From Coenobita brevimanus (Eukaryota > Arthropoda > Malacostraca > Decapoda > Coenobitidae), in NCBI GenBank assembly GCA_032717465.1, contig JAVRFU010003718.1, positions 3,088,445 to 3,152,444 of the forward strand: DNA of 64,000 nt, given 5' to 3'. This document shows positions 52,726-63,589 of the stretch, piece by piece. Both the position numbers and the translations under genes were made by a program. Under the pieces are notes generated by a model. That model did not search any database. It was not told the DNA's origin and saw nothing but the letters and a program-made list of their open reading frames with translations. How positions within the stretch are numbered: position 1 is the first letter of the stretch; every line of letters starts with the position of its first letter.

Positions 52726-54360
52726 CTGGAAATATCACTATCGTATCGCTTATATAGACCCTGGAAATATTATCGTATCATTTATATAGACTGCAAATAC
52801 TGCTATCATATCGTTTATATAGACTGGAAATATTGCTCTCGTATCGTTTATATAGACTCTGGAAATATTATCGTATCATTTATATAGACTGCAAATACTG
52901 CTATCATATCGTTTATATAGACTGCAAATATTGCTATCGTATTGTTTATATAGACTGCAAATATTGCTCTTGTATCGTTTATATAGACTCCGGAAATACA
53001 GGTATCGTATCGTTTATATAGACTCTGGAAATACAGCTATCGTATCGTTTACATACACTCTGGAAATACGGCTATCGTATCATTTATATAGACTCTGGAA
53101 ATATTGCTATCGTATCATTTATATAGACTCTGGAAATATTGCTATCGTATCGCTTATATAGACTCTGGAAATATTGCTATCGTATCGTTTATATAGACTG
53201 GAAATACAGCTATCGTATCGTTTATATACACTCTGGAAATACAGCTATCGTATCGTTTATATACACTCTGGAAATACAGGTATCGTATCATATATATAGA
53301 CTCTGGAAATATTGCTATCTTATCATTTATACAGACTCTGGAAATATTGCTATTGTATCATTTATAATACAGACTCTGAAAATATTGCTATCGTATTGTT
53401 TATATAGACTAAAATATTGTTATCGTGTTGATTATATACAGCAGACTCTGGAAATATTGCTATCGTATCGTTTATATTCACTCTAAAAATATTGCTCGCG
53501 TATCATTTCTATAGACTGGAAATACAGCTATCGTATCGTTTATATAGACTGGAAATATTGCTATTGTATAGTTTATAGAGACACTGGAAATACACCTATT
53601 GTATCGTTTATATAGACTGGAAATACAGCTATCATATCATTTATATAGACTGGAAATACAGCTATCATATCATTTATATAGACTGGAAATACAGCTATCG
53701 TATCATTTATATAGACTGGAAATACAGCTATCGTATCATTTATATAGACTGGAAATACAGCTATCGTATCATTTATATAGACTGGAAATACAGCTATCGT
53801 ATCATTTATATAGACTGGAAATACAGCTATCGTATCATTTATATAGACTGGAAATACAGCTATCGTATTGTTTATATAGACTGGAAATACAGCTATCGTA
53901 TTGTTTATATAGACTCTGGAAATACAGCTATCGTATTGTTTATATAGACTGGAAATACAGCTATCGTATTGTTTATATAGACTCTGGAAATACAGCTATC
54001 GTATTGTTTATATAGACTCTGGAAATACAGGTATCGTATTGTTTATATAGACTCTGGAAATACAGCTATCGTATTGTTTATATAGACTGGAAATACAGCT
54101 ATCGTATTGTTTATATAGACTGGAAATACAGCTATCGTATTGTTTATATAGACTCTGGAAATACAGCTATCGTATTGTTTATATAGACTCTGGAAATATT
54201 GCTCTCGTATCGTTTATATAGACTCTGGAAATACAGCTATCGTATCGTTTATATAGACTCTGGAAATATTGCTCTTGTATCGTTTACATAACTCTGAAAA
54301 TATTGCTCTCGTATCATTTATATAGACTCTGGAAATACTGCTATCATATCGTTTATAAAG
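52726..54360 (+). repeat. 33/35 bp satellite, about 48 units
   Basis: The unit is GACTGGAAATACAGCTATCG plus TATCATTTATATA (33 bp). A longer form with GACTCTGG is 35 bp. The 33 bp form is a multiple of three, so a homogeneous stretch (53600-53880) gives a frame repeating LEIQLSYHLYR; the 35 bp form breaks frame. Left units are more variable (ATTGCTCTCG, ACTGCTATCAT); the centre is most uniform. Confidence 0.95.
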
Positions 54361-54545
54361 GCTCCAACATGCTTGAATGCATTGGTTTTCATAACTTGAT
54401 AGCAGCTCTCCACACTGCTCAATCTCTGGCAGCCTCCCTATTCAGTCCTAGCCCTGAGGTCACACCCTATGGCCTCTTCCCAGGTCTTTTTCAGTCTGCC
54501 TCTCACCCCTACCCTCAACCTTGCCACTTATCACCTTCCACACCC
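54355..54545 (-). pseudogene. Second RTE-like family, 3' end fragment
   Basis: AAAGGCTCCAACATGCTTGA, CAGCTCTCCACACTGCTCAA, TCTGGCAGCCTCCCTATTCA, TGAGGTCACACC and TCTTTTTCAGTCTGCCTC match the 3' region at 46545 and, inverted, at 36800-36965. It abuts the end of the 33/35 bp satellite at TTTATAAAGGCTCC. Confidence 0.7.
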
Positions 54546-55989
54546 AACTGTTACTCTCCATTAAAAATAAAATCAAGACATTTGAGAGAAGAACAAGTAC
54601 CAATGGAAATTAGAAATCTGCATATAAGACAAGGCTTTACTATCACACCACTGATTTCCCTAGATAAATAGCTAAGGAAGAGGTGTTAGGGAGCTTCCTT
54701 TTCAATGCAGGGGTCTCCAACTAAAGTTTAACCCCTAAAATAAATCATTACAGAAGAGATGTCAGGGAGCTTCCTGTTGTGTGTTAATTCACTCCTGCTG
54801 CAGCCAATGGTTTTATCCAGCTATGGGAATATTTTATTTACTGATGGGGTAATAATGGCTATCTGTCTTCTGTTGCAAGTCTCCAAAGACTTAAAACTAT
54901 ATGGAAAAGTTAAGAATGAAACCTAAGGCACAAGGGGTGGCAGTGATCATTTCCTGGGATATAGTTGTTAGCACTGCCAATTTAACTGCAGAACACTTAC
55001 TGCAAATAATTCCACTTAGCAAAATTGAGTTTTTAACATTCTGCATGATTCTTGCAACTATAGCTTCCTCAGCTATTTAAGCACAGTTTGCAGTGCATTT
55101 TGACTAACACCTACTGAGGCCAGTTCTGCAACCAACTGGCAGTTAACAAAAGCAGCACCAGAGCAAGATTTATAGAAAACTATACGTTATGTATAAAACA
55201 CACCACTGGCCCATCAATGGTTATTTCAACAGACTGGCACCTAAGTGAGTATGTATAACATTTTTAAATATACTCATCTTGTAGAATCCAGCCAAGTTGC
55301 TCCCCTTCATCACTGGTGGTGGTGGTGGTGGTGGTGGTGGTGGATGTCTACCACCAGACACCCACCACAGCAGGGGTGGCCTCCTCTGCCATCAAGCCGC
55401 CCTCGTCGTACTGCCCTAAAGTACAAACATGCTTTACAACTCCACCCTCGAACTACAATGCCAGTGCTACCTCAACCATCAACACTAGTTAAATCTTAAA
55501 CTGAAGGACATACTGAAGGCTGTATCAAACCAGCCACTTCAAGGAGTCTATCAGTTAATATTCTTGCCATACACATATGAACCTCTCTCTCAAAAGAAGG
55601 ATGGTGGACTGCAGAAGGGGAATTTTAGCATGAAGTCTCCTAGATTCATATCCAGATAAGCATGAACCCACAACTGAGTTAAGAGCTCTAGTAAGTAAGT
55701 TTCTCAGTGAAATATGTTAACACCCAAATATGCCTAGTAACCAATGCATTTATTCCTATACAGTATAATGCTACTTCCCTATTAAAGTTAGGCAAATGCA
55801 AACAGCAAACTAGCTAGGAACAATCATCATTTTCCTTCATCCTGATCTTTTCCACCTAATGCTGGAGTGAGGAAGGGTGCAGAAAGGAAGGACAGGGAAA
55901 GAAATAATAGAGGAAGCACTTACATTTATACCTCAACATCTTTACCCGCCTAATGGAGCAGGAAAAGGGAACTTATTTCCTTCATTCAT
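54546..55989. other. Non-coding region with (GGT)n
   Basis: No gene is recognised. A direct repeat of GTGTTAGGGAGCTTCCTT / ATGTCAGGGAGCTTCCTG is at 54680 and 54760. (GGT)n is at 55313-55342, followed by a frame of mixed composition that has no known domain. Confidence 0.45.
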
Positions 55990-56450
55990 TCATTTATAAA
56001 AATTCCAAGATGCTTCCATACATCGGCCTTGGTCACCTAATGGCAGTTCTCCATGCTGCTTGATCTCTAGCAGCTTTTCTGTCCAGCCCTTTATCCCTGA
56101 GGACACTGACTTCATCCCAGATCTTTCAGTCTGCCTCTCAACTTTACCCTCCATGCTCACACCCCTCACTCTCCGCACCCAAATGTCATCCTCCATCCTC
56201 TCCACATGCCCAAACCATCTCACTCTACCCCTCCTAATCACACCACCACTACACTCCAGTCTCATCCTTCCTCCCAAACTATCTCAGTCTACCCCCTTCT
56301 CATCACAACACCAATACTCTCCAGCCTCATCCTTCCTCCCCAAACCATCTCAACCTACCCCTTAACTCTACCCTCAACAATCACACCTCTCCCCCACTGC
56401 ATCCAGTTGCCATCCTCCATTCTCTCCACATGCCCAATGCAATGGACAGT
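55990..56450 (-). pseudogene. Second RTE-like family, C-terminal domain
   Basis: The 95-codon minus frame (55990-56277) reads GRVRWFGHVERMEDDIWVRR, then GKVERQTERSGMKSVSSG and KGWTEKLLEIKQHGEL, the RWFGHV signature of RTE-type C-termini with a composition different from the 13.6 kb family. Upstream (56278-56450) the CCAAACCATCTCA..CTACCCC modules repeat two to three times, showing internal duplication of this domain. Confidence 0.8.
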
Positions 56451-56637
56451 AAATTTCTATGACTGCACTTATGTAGATATATATTTTACCAATGCCTTCA
56501 CCCACACTGGATAAAACTTGGGTCATAACATATCAATTGTTCCCTAATCTATCTTGCATAGTCTACTGTATAGTCTGTTAACTGCTCTAACACATGTATC
56601 TAAATGACTTGTTAATTATGCTAAAGAAGGGTTATGG

Positions 56638-56961
56638 CAGAGGTTGGCAACCTGCGGCTCAGGAGCTGCATGCGGCTCTTAGAACACTTTTGTGGCTCCA
56701 GGAGCTTCATAAATAACCATTTATTCTTTCAGAACGAAGGCATCATATTACACATGCAAGGCAACATTAGATTTTTCATTCAACTTTGATAAGATCTATA
56801 CTATAAGCAGATCAAACAATATCACCGTAATGTTTTGTTTATATTTAGAATAGTGCAGATTTTGGTTTGATAATTTTCTGTATTGCGGCTCCAAGAGTAC
56901 TACATTTTTATGAACCTTTAAAACAAGCGACTCTTGTAGCTTTAAGGGTTGCTGACCTCTG
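56638..56961. mobile_element. hAT-type MITE, 324 bp
   Basis: The termini CAGAGGTTGGCAACCTGCGG and, complementary right, CAGAGGTCAGCAACCCTTAA are hAT-like. The flanking 8 bp GGTTATGG (56630-56637) and GGCTATGG (56962-56969) match at seven positions, the expected 8 bp target duplication. Subterminal GCGGCTC motifs occur three times on the left side and once near the right. No transposase. Confidence 0.85.
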
Positions 56962-56969
56962 GGCTATGG

Positions 56970-57306
56970 GAAAGGTGTACAGGCAAGGTAAGGTCAATCT
57001 GGCATTAAGCTGTATCCCTCAACAAAAGGACAAAAAGCTATACCAATTTATGGGCTAAAATCTGTGCTTCCATCTCACTTAGATTTCTTAACCAAGGAAA
57101 AAATAATCTTGCCACCTAGCTATACTGTAGTCTGTCCTTCACCTGATGGAACTGGCCCATTCTCACAAATTTAGTACTTAATTGATTACAGTTTCATTAA
57201 TTTTATAGTTATGGAGGTAGGAATGAGTCTCCTTGGTTACTATATGTTTTCACTGGACATAACTACCACTCCCACATCAATACAGTGTGCTTGCTGGAAA
57301 TTCAGT
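56970..57306. other. Non-coding spacer with one satellite core
   Basis: GAGTCTCCTTGGTTACTATA is at about 57225. Nothing else recognisable. Confidence 0.5.
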
Positions 57307-57600
57307 TATATATCTATCTAATCTATCTATTGCCAGACATCTTAATCCTGTAAGGTGTGGCCACAAATTTCCTCCACACTGTCCTGTCCTCTGCCATTTC
57401 ACTGCCATCCCTCCAACTCACACACCCCCTCTCATCCCCATCCCTCCAACTCTCACCCTACCTCAACCATATCTACACTCACTCCTCCCTCGTACACACA
57501 TTCTCACTCCCATATCTACTTGTATCTACTCTCCATCCCTCCAACTTACACCCCTCCCATCTCTCCACTCCATCCCTCCATCTCATTCTTGGCTATAATG
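57307..57600 (-). mobile_element. RTE-like 3' end fragment, diverged
   Basis: ATATCTATCTAATCTATCTA, TTGCCAGACATCTTAATCCT and TGTGGCCACAAATTTCC mark the 3' end with its GATA-type tail. The C-terminal region is expanded by repeats of CCATCCCTCCAACT. No polymerase. Confidence 0.8.
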
Positions 57601-57654
57601 CAAGAATGAGTGTCCTTGCTCAATTCAACCCTCCATAGTTACCTGCCTACACTA

Positions 57655-57880
57655 AAAGACAGACAGGAGTGACAGGAGTGACAGACAAGAGAAAGACAGA
57701 CAAGAGAAAGACAGAAAAGAGGCAGACAAGACAGACAGACAAGAGGGACAGGCATGAGAGACAGACAAGAGAGAGAGACAAGAGAAAGACAAGAGAAACA
57801 AAGACAAGGGAAACAAAAACAAAGACAAGAGGGACAGACAGGAGAGAGGAAAAACAGACGGGAGAGACAGGAGACAGTAC
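57655..57880 (+). repeat. GACAGACAAGAGA purine-rich minisatellite
   Basis: Irregular units such as AGACAGACAAGAGAAAGACA and GACAAGAGGGACAGACAGGA. All frames through it are translated repeat. Confidence 0.85.
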
Positions 57881-57929
57881 TATACCCATCAACAGATTTC
57901 AACCTCTCCAATCAGTCGTGGTCCCTCTG

Positions 57930-58060
57930 TTACTCTGAGTTCTCCAGGCAGTCTCCCTTCACTCCTCTTGAACCGCCATCACGCTGCCATCTCTCTGGAA
58001 TCCTGCTTTCTTGTACTTCACTTACTCCCACACGAACCCAAGGCCGCCACAGGAACACCA
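57930..58060 (-). other. Putative exon, minus strand (speculative)
   Basis: An acceptor-like ACAATCATTGCAG is followed by a 42-codon frame with VFLWRPWVRVGVSEVQES and RIPERWQRDGGSRGVKG ending in TAA. A strong donor-like GGGAGTAAGTGA lies inside it, so a shorter exon of about 36 bases is an alternative. No domain recognised. Confidence 0.2.
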
Positions 58061-58859
58061 CTGCAATGATTGTAGGAACATAATACAAATTATTCACATT
58101 TAGAGTAAACAGTTATACAGTATATAGCACAACTTCCACCTTCTACTTGGCCTATATTTTGCCTTACACAGTCCATCTCACACAGTTCAGTGGCAGAACA
58201 AGGTAATGCTACATACTACCCTTTCCACAGCACATCTTCATGACTAGCAACATTCTACTCATCTACAGTTACAATTCAAAATTCATGATGCTATGATATT
58301 TTAAACCAAAAAAGAAGGGCATAGCATCATATTCTAATAAAATATTGTTACAGCCAGGTATTCAAAGTGGAAAGTTGTTTTTACACCTATAGCCACTTCT
58401 GAATCAGTCACTCCTGCAAAAAAATACCAGGATGTGTTTGCATTTGACGAGCTGTAGTTATGAGGAATGAGTCTCCTTGGTTACTATTCCAATTTACAAC
58501 TACTAAAATCTTACTGGTCACTCCCACAAAAAATACGAAGATGTGGTTGTATCTGACGAGCTGTGGTTTTGAGTCAGGATGAGTCTCCTTGGTTACTATT
58601 CCAATTTACAACTAAAATTTGATGCTAGTCATGAACAAGTGCTATGAGTCTCCTTGGTTACTAGCTTGCTTTTACTCTACCCTGGCCTAAAATGCCATCT
58701 CTCCATCCTGATTGCTTAATTGTAATCAGATAAACACTAGAACATGATGCTAGTCACAAAGAAGTGCTATGGGATGAATGTACAGCCATACCATTGCTTT
58801 TTTTCTGCCAATGTGCTATGTGAAATAATTTACAAAGGAATGAACACCTGGGCAGAGCT
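58061..58859 (+). repeat. Mixed non-coding DNA with scattered satellite cores
   Basis: The core GAGTCTCCTTGGTTACTA occurs near 58468, 58584 and 58648. GATGCTAGTCA(T/C)..AA(C/G)AAGTGCTATG occurs at 58621 and 58748. CTCCCACAAAAAATAC with ATCTGACGAGCTGT is duplicated near 58405-58455 and 58518-58565. Confidence 0.65.
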
Positions 58860-60240
58860 ATTGTGACAGTCTCCTTGGTTATTAGTCAAAACTGCCCTCC
58901 CAATCTGACTACACCTGGCCATCAATTAACTGACAAAGGGCTAGGGATCTTTACAAAGCCTTGGTCATGAGTAAAGAATGAGTCTTCTTGGTTACTAGTC
59001 AAAATTACCTCCCTAATCTGACTGCTTTGCCATAAACTGAAAATTATGAAGAGCCTCCTTGGTCATTAATCTCCTTGGTTACTAGTCAAAATTACCATCA
59101 ATCTGACTACTACTTGCCATCAGCTTATTGAAAAGGGGTGAGGGATCTTTACATAGTTCCTGTATGGAATACTAGCCTTAGTTAGGGAATGAGTCTCCCT
59201 GGTTACTAGTCAAAATTACCATTCCTATCTGCCTACACTTGGCCATAGTGTAACTGAAATTAGGCTAAGGATCACTACGTGGGGCCTTGGTTGTGAGTCT
59301 CCTTGGTTACTGGTCAAAATTATCCTCCCAATCTGACTACACTTGTCCATAAAGTAACTGACATCAGGCTAGGGATCATTACACAGGGCCTTGGTCATGA
59401 GTCTCCTTGGTTACTAGTCAAAATTATCTTTCCAATCTAGCTACACCTGGCCAACCACTGACTGAAAAGGAGTTAGAGATCTCTGAATAGTTGCTGCATG
59501 AAATTTGAGTCTTAGGGAATGAGTCTCCTTGGTTACTAGTCAAAATTACCTTTCCAATCTGACAACACTTGGCCAAGAAGTAACTGAATAAAAGGGTCAG
59601 AAATACAGTATATAAAGAGTATTGGTCATGAGTCTCCTTGGTTAACAGTCAAAGTTACTTTTCCAATCTCTACACTTGGCCATAAAATAACAGAAAAAAG
59701 GCATAAGGATCTTTACATTATTCTATTCTTCCATGGAATTTTAGCCTTTGTTAAGGAATGAGTTTCCTTGGCTACTAGCCCAAATTACCATCTCAATCTG
59801 ACCACACAGCCATAAAGTAACCGAATGTGAGTTAGGAATCTTTACATAGTCTTTGCATGGAATTTTATGAACCTTAGTTATGGAATGATTTAATCTGACT
59901 ACACCTGGCCAAAAAGTAACTGAAAAGGGGTTAGGGATCTTTATGAACAGCCTTGGTCATGAGTCTCCTTGGTTACTAGTCAAAATTGCCTTTCCAATAT
60001 GATTACACTTGGCCATAAAGTAACCGAAAAGGGGTTAGGAATCTTTATGAACAGCCTTGGTCATGTCTCCTTGGTTACTATTCAAAATTACCCTCCCAAT
60101 CTGACTACACTTGGCCATTAACAGAAAAGGTGTTAGAGATTTTACAGAGAGCCCTGGTCATGAGTATGGAATAAGTCTCCTTGGTTACTAGTCAAAATTG
60201 TCCTCCCAATCAGGCTACACTTGGCCATAAACTGTGAAGG
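58860..60240 (+). repeat. ~110 bp satellite array (core GTCTCCTTGGTTACTAGTCA)
   Basis: About a dozen diverged units. Each has the core GTCTCCTTGGTTACTAGTCA, then AAATTACC(C/T)TCCCAATCTG and ACTACACTTGGCCATAAAGT, then AACTGAAAAGGGGTTAGGGA and TCTTTACA..CCTTGGTCATGA. Unit length varies from about 90 to 130 bp. Units are less alike than those of the 33/35 bp and 83 bp arrays, so this one is older. Confidence 0.88.
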
Positions 60241-60335
60241 CTGGGCGTCTGTCACTAAAAACTCAATTTTTATAAATTAGCTGGGAAAGTTATATACCTA
60301 ACCCCTCCACAAAAGCCAGGTGGAGGTAGCATGCA

Positions 60336-60378
60336 TAGAATAATAATAATAATATAATAATAATAATAATAATAATAA
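60336..60378 (+). repeat. (AAT)n microsatellite
   Basis: ATAATAATAAT repeats over about 43 bp with one phase slip. Confidence 0.93.
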
Positions 60379-60407
60379 AATTAAGAAGGTTCTGGCATAT
60401 TCACCTA

Positions 60408-60621
60408 GTAAGTATCCAATTAAATGTCCCCCAAAGATGGTTGTGGTAGTTGTGGTAGGGGGTACTTGTGGTTGTGGTAGGGGGTTGTGGTTGTGGTAGG
60501 GGGTTGTAGTGGTAGTTGTGCTAGCAGTCTCTCTACAGCTACATGGCCAATTACTGAACCCTCCAGATCTTTTTTTCTCTTCTTCTTCATTATCAGGCTG
60601 CCTTCTCCCCAACTCACACTC
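60408..60621 (-). other. Putative exon, minus strand (speculative)
   Basis: A good acceptor (ATATTCTTTTTCAG, ending at 60622) opens a frame ECELGRRQPDNEEEEKKRSG, GFSNWPCSCRETAS and then a Thr/Pro/His/Asn low-complexity stretch. A weak donor-like CTAGGTGAAT lies at about 60407. No domain recognised; the low-complexity half comes from a GGTTGTGGTAGGG minisatellite. Confidence 0.22.
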
Positions 60622-60751
60622 CTGAAAAAGAATATTCCTTATAAGCCATCACAAGAAAATTGCAATAAATATCAAAATATCCATACACAAACAAAACCAC
60701 AATTCCACACACACAGCCACCCCAAACTCCACACAGTAACCCCCAAATCTA

Positions 60752-60881
60752 CTCACACACACACACACACACAATCTGCACATACACCCCCAATCTACAC
60801 ACACACACACACCCAAATCCACATACATACACAATCCAAACTCCACACATACATACCCCAATCTACACACACACACCCAAA

Positions 60882-60916
<35 letters not shown>

Positions 60917-61016
60917 CTACACACACACACACACACAAAATCTACACACACACACACACACACACAAAATCTACACACACACACACACACAAAATCTACA
61001 CACACACACACACAAA

Positions 61017-61071
<55 letters not shown>

Positions 61072-61078
61072 CTACACA
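60752..61078 (+). repeat. (CA)n compound repeat with AAAATCTACA interruptions
   Basis: (CA)n stretches of 10-48 bases separated by AAAATCTA or CCCAATCTA. The higher-order unit is about 30 bp. Translated Thr/His frames are artefacts. Confidence 0.95.
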
Positions 61079-61269
61079 CACAAAAAAAACTACACCTACA
61101 CCCCAAGCTCCACATACATACACCCCACCCCACAGTTCACACCCAGCTCTGTCATGATACTTTCTTACCCTTTCAATCATGAGGGACAACTCCACCTTCA
61201 CACCCCTCACTCAGGCCTGTTTACAATACACATTAAAATCAATATCATCACCACAGAAGCAATTAATGG

Positions 61270-61294
61270 AGAGAGAGAGAGAGAGAGAGAGAGG
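61270..61294 (+). repeat. (GA)n microsatellite
   Basis: About 12 GA units. It is followed at 61344-61345 by a minus-strand donor-like GTAAGA (antisense of TCTTAC). Confidence 0.9.
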
Positions 61295-61409
61295 TAATTA
61301 ATGGAGAAAGGTAATTGCTGGAAAGAGAAAGGAAAAATATCTTACCAAAATTGCAGACCCTTCCCCTGGGACTGCTGAAGCCTGACTGACTGACCCAAAG
61401 CCGGCACAT

Positions 61410-61960
61410 TCCTTCCCTCCCTTCCTCTCCCCCGCTAGTTTCCTCCCCCCCTCCACCACCACCTTCCTCTCTTCACAGCCCCTCTTTCCTCCACCTCTCT
61501 CTCTCTCTCCTTCCTTCCTTCCTTCTCTTCCTTCTTCGTTACACCTCTTCCTCCTCCCTGAAAAGCACTCTTCCTCCTGTCCCCCTCCCTCCTCACCTCC
61601 TCCCTTCCCTCCACCCCCACCCTCTTTCCTCCCCCCCCCTCTCTCTCTCTCTCTCTCTCCTTTCTTACTTTTTCTCCTCTTCTTCCCTTCCTCCCTCCTC
61701 CTCCTCTCTTCATCTCTTGTCATCCATCTTCCTTCCACCTCTTCCTCCTCCTTGAAAAACACATTTCCTCCATTCCTCCTTGCCTCCTCTCTCCCCTCCA
61801 TTCCTCCTTCCCTCCTCTCTTCCCTCCATCCCTCCTTACCTCCTCTCTCCCCTCCATCCCCCTGTCTCCTCCCTCCCTCCTCTCTCCCCTCCATCCCTCC
61901 TTACCTCCTCTCTCCCCTCCATCCCCACGTCTCCTCCCACTCCTCTCTCAATCGTCCTAT
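61410..61960 (+). repeat. Polypyrimidine block (CCTCC/CTTCC) with ~60 bp tandem units
   Basis: Near-continuous C/T. TCCCCTCCATCCCTCCTTAC, then CTCCTCTCTCC, recurs at about 61775-61935. Minus-strand Glu/Arg/Gly-rich frames here are translated repeat. Confidence 0.9.
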
Positions 61961-61988
61961 CTCTCTAATTAGTTTACAGAATATTCGA

Positions 61989-61994
<6 letters not shown>

Positions 61995-62021
<27 letters not shown>

Positions 62022-62022
62022 A
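61995..62022 (+). repeat. (CA)n microsatellite at CR1 5' junction
   Basis: Fourteen CA units immediately before the 5'-truncated CR1-like element. Confidence 0.92.
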
Positions 62023-62414
62023 GAGTACCAAGAGTAAGAGGGAAAGAAAACAGGAAAAAGGAGTGGTTTAATAGAAGGTGTATGATAGCCAAAAAAGAGA
62101 GAGATAAGGCGTGGAACAATTGGAGAAAGAGAGGTAACGACAGAACAAAGGAAGAATATAAAAGAACAAGAAACGAATACACAAGAATACGTAGGGAAGA
62201 AGAAAGGAATTTTGAAAAAGGTATAACTGACAAATGCAAGGATGAACCCAAACTGTTTTATAGATTTGTTAATGGCAAACTGAAACAAAAGGAAGGAATC
62301 ACCAAGCTGAAAGTAGATGGAGAGGTCTTTAAAGATGCGGCAATGCAAGCAGAAATAATGAACAAACGTTTCCAGTCAGTTTTCACTAAAGAAAAGGAGC
62401 TTGTTGAATGTTAG
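62023..62414 (+). pseudogene. CR1-like linker region
   Basis: The frame contains KEWFNRRCMIAKKERDKAWN, RTRNEYTRIRREEERNFEKG, KLFYRFVNGKLKQKEGITKL and QAEIMNKRFQSVFTKEKE, ending at TAG 62412-62414. This is the basic, helical linker before the polymerase. The stop separates it from the polymerase frame that follows; the Pro/Ser-rich stretch upstream in the same frame is translated polypyrimidine repeat. Confidence 0.85.
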
Positions 62415-62417
62415 TGA

Positions 62418-62684
62418 GTGATTAGAAATGTTCCGGTGATGAAAGATATAAAAGTGGAGGTGCAGGAAGTGTATAAATTACTGGAAACTCAAGATGTAAG
62501 GAAAGCCCCAGGACCTGATGGAATTTCTAATTGGGTACTGAAGGAATGCAGAGAACAACTGGCGGATAAAATTCACAGCTTAATTGTACAATATGCTCAC
62601 TGGAAGAGGGGAAAGTGCCAAAAGAATGGAAGAGGGCAAATGTGGTACCAATTTACAAGGGAGGAAACAGGGAAGAACCCCTGA
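62418..62684 (+). pseudogene. CR1-like reverse transcriptase, N-terminal part
   Basis: The frame carries KVEVQEVYKLLETQDVRKAP and GPDGISNWVLKECREQLADK. It is in frame to about 62590, then a one-base change shifts the rest into the frame of 62615-63589. The last third of this frame is therefore spurious. Confidence 0.82.
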
Positions 62685-63589
62685 ATTATAGACCAGTGTC
62701 TCTAACCAGCATGGTCGCAAAATTGTGTGAGAGAATCCTGAAAGACAGATGGATAAAATATCTGGAAGAGATTAATATTTTGGCTGAATGTCAGTGTGGA
62801 TTCAGAAGTGGAAGGTCATGTGTTTCAAACTTGTTGAGCTTTTACTCAAGAGCGATTGATGTGGTACAGGAGAGAGATGGTTGGGTGGATTGTGTGTACT
62901 TAGACTTAGAGAAGGCCTTTGACAAGGTACCTCATAAGAGACTAATGTGGAAACTAGAATATATAGGAGGACTAAAGGGGAAACTTCTGGAATGGATGAG
63001 AGACTTTTTGAGAGACAGACAAATGAGGACAGTAATAAAGGAAAAGATGTCTGGATGGAGGGAAGTAACAAGTGGAGTCCCTCAAGGCTCAGTGTTGGCA
63101 CCAGTAATGTTCCTGATTTATGTAAATGATATGGTAGATGGAGTGAACAGTTATGCGAGTCTGTTTGCTGATGATGTAAAGATCTTGAGGAAGATAGAGG
63201 TTGAGGAGGATTGTAAAATACTGCAGGAGGATTTGGATAGGATACACAATTGGAGCCGGACGTGGGAAATGAAATTTAATGTAAAGAAATGTAAAATATT
63301 GGAAATGGGTAAAAGTACCAGGAGACCATCACTGAATTATTTTTTGGGTAATGAATTAATCACAAAAAGGAGAGAAGAGAAAGATTTGGGAGTGCTGGTC
63401 CAAGATTGTTTGTCACCAGAAAAGCACATTAACAAGATAGTTGGAGAGACTTATAAGCTCTTGACTAACATAAGAGTAGCATTTCATTATATGGATGAGG
63501 AAATGATGAAAAAATTGATAGTGGCCATGATCCGCCCCAGGTTAGAATATGCAGCAGTAGTGTGGTCCCAACACAAAAGAAAGATATAA
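62615..63589 (+). pseudogene. CR1-like reverse transcriptase, catalytic core
   Basis: The 324-codon frame begins at PKEWKRANVVPIYKGGN and has NYRPVSLTSMVAKLCERILK and CGFRSGRSCVSNLL. Motif A YLDLEKAFDKV is at 95-105, motif B TSGVPQGSVLAPVMF at 152-166 and motif C LFADDVKIL at 183-191. The thumb region is FNVKKCKILEMG, then EEKDLGVLVQDCLSPEKHI. The catalytic Asp residues are present. The frame ends at a TAA after SQHKRKI because of a one-base shift near 63580. Met 1 is internal, not a real start. Confidence 0.9.

Noticed and set aside
53599..54015. 138-codon frame of LEIQLSYHLYR repeats
   Set aside because: It exists only because the 33 bp unit is a multiple of three. It ends where the 35 bp units begin and has no start context.
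52726..54360. Regularly spaced repeats that could suggest a CRISPR array
   Set aside because: Units are contiguous with no unique spacers, the context is eukaryotic and no cas-like gene is present. It is a satellite.
60487..61182. 231-codon Thr/His-rich plus frame and Cys/Val-rich minus frame
   Set aside because: Translation of (CA)n with AAAATCTA interruptions.
61298..61894. 198-codon Glu/Arg/Gly-rich minus frame resembling a nuclear low-complexity protein
   Set aside because: Almost all of it is translated polypyrimidine repeat. Only the last 20 or so codons before the donor-like site at 61345 are non-repetitive, which is too little to call a gene.
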